Below, in pieces: positions 5,763-6,962 of a stretch of 6,962 nucleotides of DNA. This DNA comes from Syntrophomonas sp. UBA5288 (lineage in GTDB: Bacteria > Bacillota > Syntrophomonadia > Syntrophomonadales > Syntrophomonadaceae), in the NCBI GenBank assembly GCA_002408445.1, contig DHSK01000087.1, forward strand, positions 7,255 through 14,216, in the 5' to 3' direction. A program made the translations under genes and the position numbers. The first letter of the stretch is position 1. The number at the start of each line of letters is the position of its first letter. The notes under the pieces were generated by a model. That model searched no databases. It was not told where the DNA came from and saw nothing but the letters and a program-made list of their open reading frames with translations.

Positions 5763-6773
5763 ATGAAAATTGCTTTACTTTCTCCCATAGCCTGGCGTAC
5801 ACCTCCCCGGCATTATGGTCCGTGGGAAAATATCGTATCTCTGCTGGCAGAAGGTCTGGTGGCTAATGGCATTGAGGTGACTCTTTTTGCTACGGGCGAT
5901 TCTCTTACCCAGGGGCAACTGGATTATGTCTGCCCGCAGCCTTATGAAGAAAATAAAGATCTGGATCCTAAAGTATGGGAATGCCTGCACATCGCTCATT
6001 TGTTTGAGCAGGCCCATAAATTTGATTTAATCCACAACCATTTTGATTTCCTGCCTTTAACGTACAGCCAGCTGGTAAAAACTCCGGTGGTTACCACTAT
6101 TCACGGTTTTTCCAGTCCCAAGATTCTCCCGGTCTATAGCACCTATAATGGCAACACCCATTTTGTATCCATCAGTAATGCCGACCGTAGTCCGCTGCTG
6201 GATTATATCGCTACGGTTTACCACGGTATTGATACCGGTCTTTTTACCTTCAAGTCCGAACCCGGCAGCTATCTGCTTTTTTTCGGAAGAATCCATCCGG
6301 ATAAGGGAACCCACGAAGCTATCCAAATTGCCCGTGAATCAGGCAGGAAACTTATGGTGGCAGGAATAATCCAGGATGAGTCCTACTTTCAAACCGAAAT
6401 CGCACCGTATATCGATAACGGCAGTGTGGTTTACGTTGGTTCGGTAGGACCGGAAGCACGAAATGTTCTGCTCGCCAATGCTTATGCCTTGTTGCATCCT
6501 ATCAATTTTGAAGAGCCCTTCGGGTTGAGTGTTATCGAATCCATGGCCTGTGGGACCCCGGTGCTAGCATATGATAGAGGCTCCATGAAGGAAGTTATTA
6601 AAGACGGTGAAACCGGCTACCTGGTTCAGGATAAAGCAGAAGCTGTAAGCTGCGTGCAGCGTATCGAAACCATCGACCGCCGCCACTGCCGGGAATGGGT
6701 AGAAGAAAAATTCAGTCAAAACCGCATGGTCCAGGATTACATAAAGGTATACCAGCAAATACTGGGCTATTAA
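5763..6773 (+). CDS. GT4-type (GT-B fold) glycosyltransferase
   Basis: A 336-residue cytosolic retaining glycosyltransferase. The start at 5763 is preferred over the in-frame ATG at 5745 because AGGAG lies six bases upstream and MKIALLSPIAWRTPPRHYG is the usual N-terminus of this subgroup. The acceptor-side Rossmann domain has GPWENIVSLLAEGL (19-32), EVTLFATGDS (38-47) and LIHNHFDFLPL (89-99). HGFSSPK (114-120) and VYHGID (152-157) precede the donor domain. The donor site includes FFGRIHPDKG (173-182) with R176 and K181, and the E-x7-E motif EPFGLSVIE (251-259), typical of GT4. At 336 residues it is compact but complete. The donor is probably a nucleotide-sugar and the acceptor is unknown. 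Relatives with WRTPP..YGPWE are often found, as I recall, near mannoside-active glycosidases, which suits the neighbouring hydrolase. Transcription from its own promoter is possible because an 83-bp repeat separates it from that gene. Confidence 0.87.
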   Translation: MKIALLSPIAWRTPPRHYGPWENIVSLLAEGLVANGIEVTLFATGDSLTQGQLDYVCPQPYEENKDLDPKVWECLHIAHLFEQAHKFDLIHNHFDFLPLTYSQLVKTPVVTTIHGFSSPKILPVYSTYNGNTHFVSISNADRSPLLDYIATVYHGIDTGLFTFKSEPGSYLLFFGRIHPDKGTHEAIQIARESGRKLMVAGIIQDESYFQTEIAPYIDNGSVVYVGSVGPEARNVLLANAYALLHPINFEEPFGLSVIESMACGTPVLAYDRGSMKEVIKDGETGYLVQDKAEAVSCVQRIETIDRRHCREWVEEKFSQNRMVQDYIKVYQQILGY

Positions 6774-6779
6774 TACAAA

Positions 6780-6799
6780 AATTCAACACAGAAGGACAC
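6780..6799. repeat. 20-bp direct repeat, copy 2
   Basis: AATTCAACACAGAAGGACAC starts seven bases after the glycosyltransferase stop and differs from the copy at 5576-5595 at a single base (G for A at 6791). Confidence 0.75.
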
Positions 6800-6901
6800 T
6801 GATTAATTATGATTAACACAGATCCTAATAATGACAACCACGCAGAGCATAAGAGGGGAACAAATGCAACTACAATATTCGCTCTATACTAATGCAAGTC
6901 C

Positions 6902-6926
6902 GGGGTGCAAGCGTGCTTAATACCCC
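6902..6926. other. GC-rich hairpin of unknown role
   Basis: GGGGT (6902-6906) pairs with ACCCC (6922-6926), and AAGC (6909-6912) pairs with GCTT (6915-6918), with a small internal loop. No T-run follows on the plus strand. It could be a terminator remnant, part of a repeat, or the edge of a feature beyond the window. Confidence 0.35.
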
Positions 6927-6962
6927 AACCCGGCATAACCTATCTCTTATACTCATTTTCAT

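Larger units (their letters stand above)
6774..6962. other. Repeat-like non-coding tail after the glycosyltransferase gene
   Basis: No convincing gene is seen to the window edge. The stretch holds the second copy of the 20-bp repeat (6780-6799), two TGATTAA units 10 bases apart (6800-6806, 6810-6816), ACAACCAC (6834-6841), and a GC-rich hairpin at 6902-6926. The ACACAGA/CCACGCAGAG-type wording resembles degenerate intergenic repeats seen in many environmental bacteria. Confidence 0.5.

Noticed and set aside
6864..6920. 18-codon reading frame with a GAGGGG-like site upstream
   Set aside because: Very short, no recognisable sequence, lies in repeat-like DNA and overlaps the GC-rich hairpin.

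Overview
The window looks like chromosomal DNA from an endospore-forming, probably anaerobic Firmicute of the Clostridia/Peptococcales/Syntrophomonadales type. The clues are a spore-coat CotF-domain protein, a secreted protein joining a copper-amine-oxidase-like N-terminal domain to a VanW domain, strong AAGGAGG-like ribosome binding sites, a TTG start, and moderate G+C. The genus cannot be fixed from the sequence alone. There is no rRNA, tRNA, CRISPR array or recognisable transposase gene.

Layout. (1) 1-792: the remains of a KtrB/TrkH-type potassium transporter gene. It enters from the left edge and is broken by an internal deletion plus frameshift at about 484-490. An extended hairpin with a T-tract follows (819-885). 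(2) 970-1425: a two-gene operon of small helical proteins, the second with a CotF spore-coat domain, closed by a strong hairpin terminator at 1471-1492 that can serve both strands. (3) 1527-2982, minus strand: fetA-fetB, a two-component ABC transporter of the iron-export (YbbL/YbbM, UPF0014) family with an 11-nt overlap. (4) 2983-3161: a divergent intergenic region with nested ATGCC/GGCAT inverted repeats. (5) 3162-4190: the secreted VanW-domain protein. (6) 4345-5577: a GH5/COG3934-like glycoside hydrolase without a signal peptide. (7) 5763-6773: a GT4-type glycosyltransferase, followed by 189 bp of repeat-like, apparently non-coding DNA.

How the genes relate. fetA/fetB clearly form one transporter. 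The two small cot-type genes are probably co-expressed in the mother cell during sporulation. The hydrolase and glycosyltransferase lie in the same direction, both appear cytosolic, and may act on the same glycan or glycoside, but a repeat-bearing 185-bp gap separates them. That gap holds an 83-bp inverted-repeat element (5613-5695). A 20-bp sequence with one mismatch follows the stop codons of both genes. The rest appears to be an ordinary chromosomal patchwork.

No clearly new multi-gene system is proven here. The most notable items are the deleted ktrB, the hydrolase/glycosyltransferase pair, the intergenic repeats around that pair, and the possible relatedness of the two small coat-type proteins.
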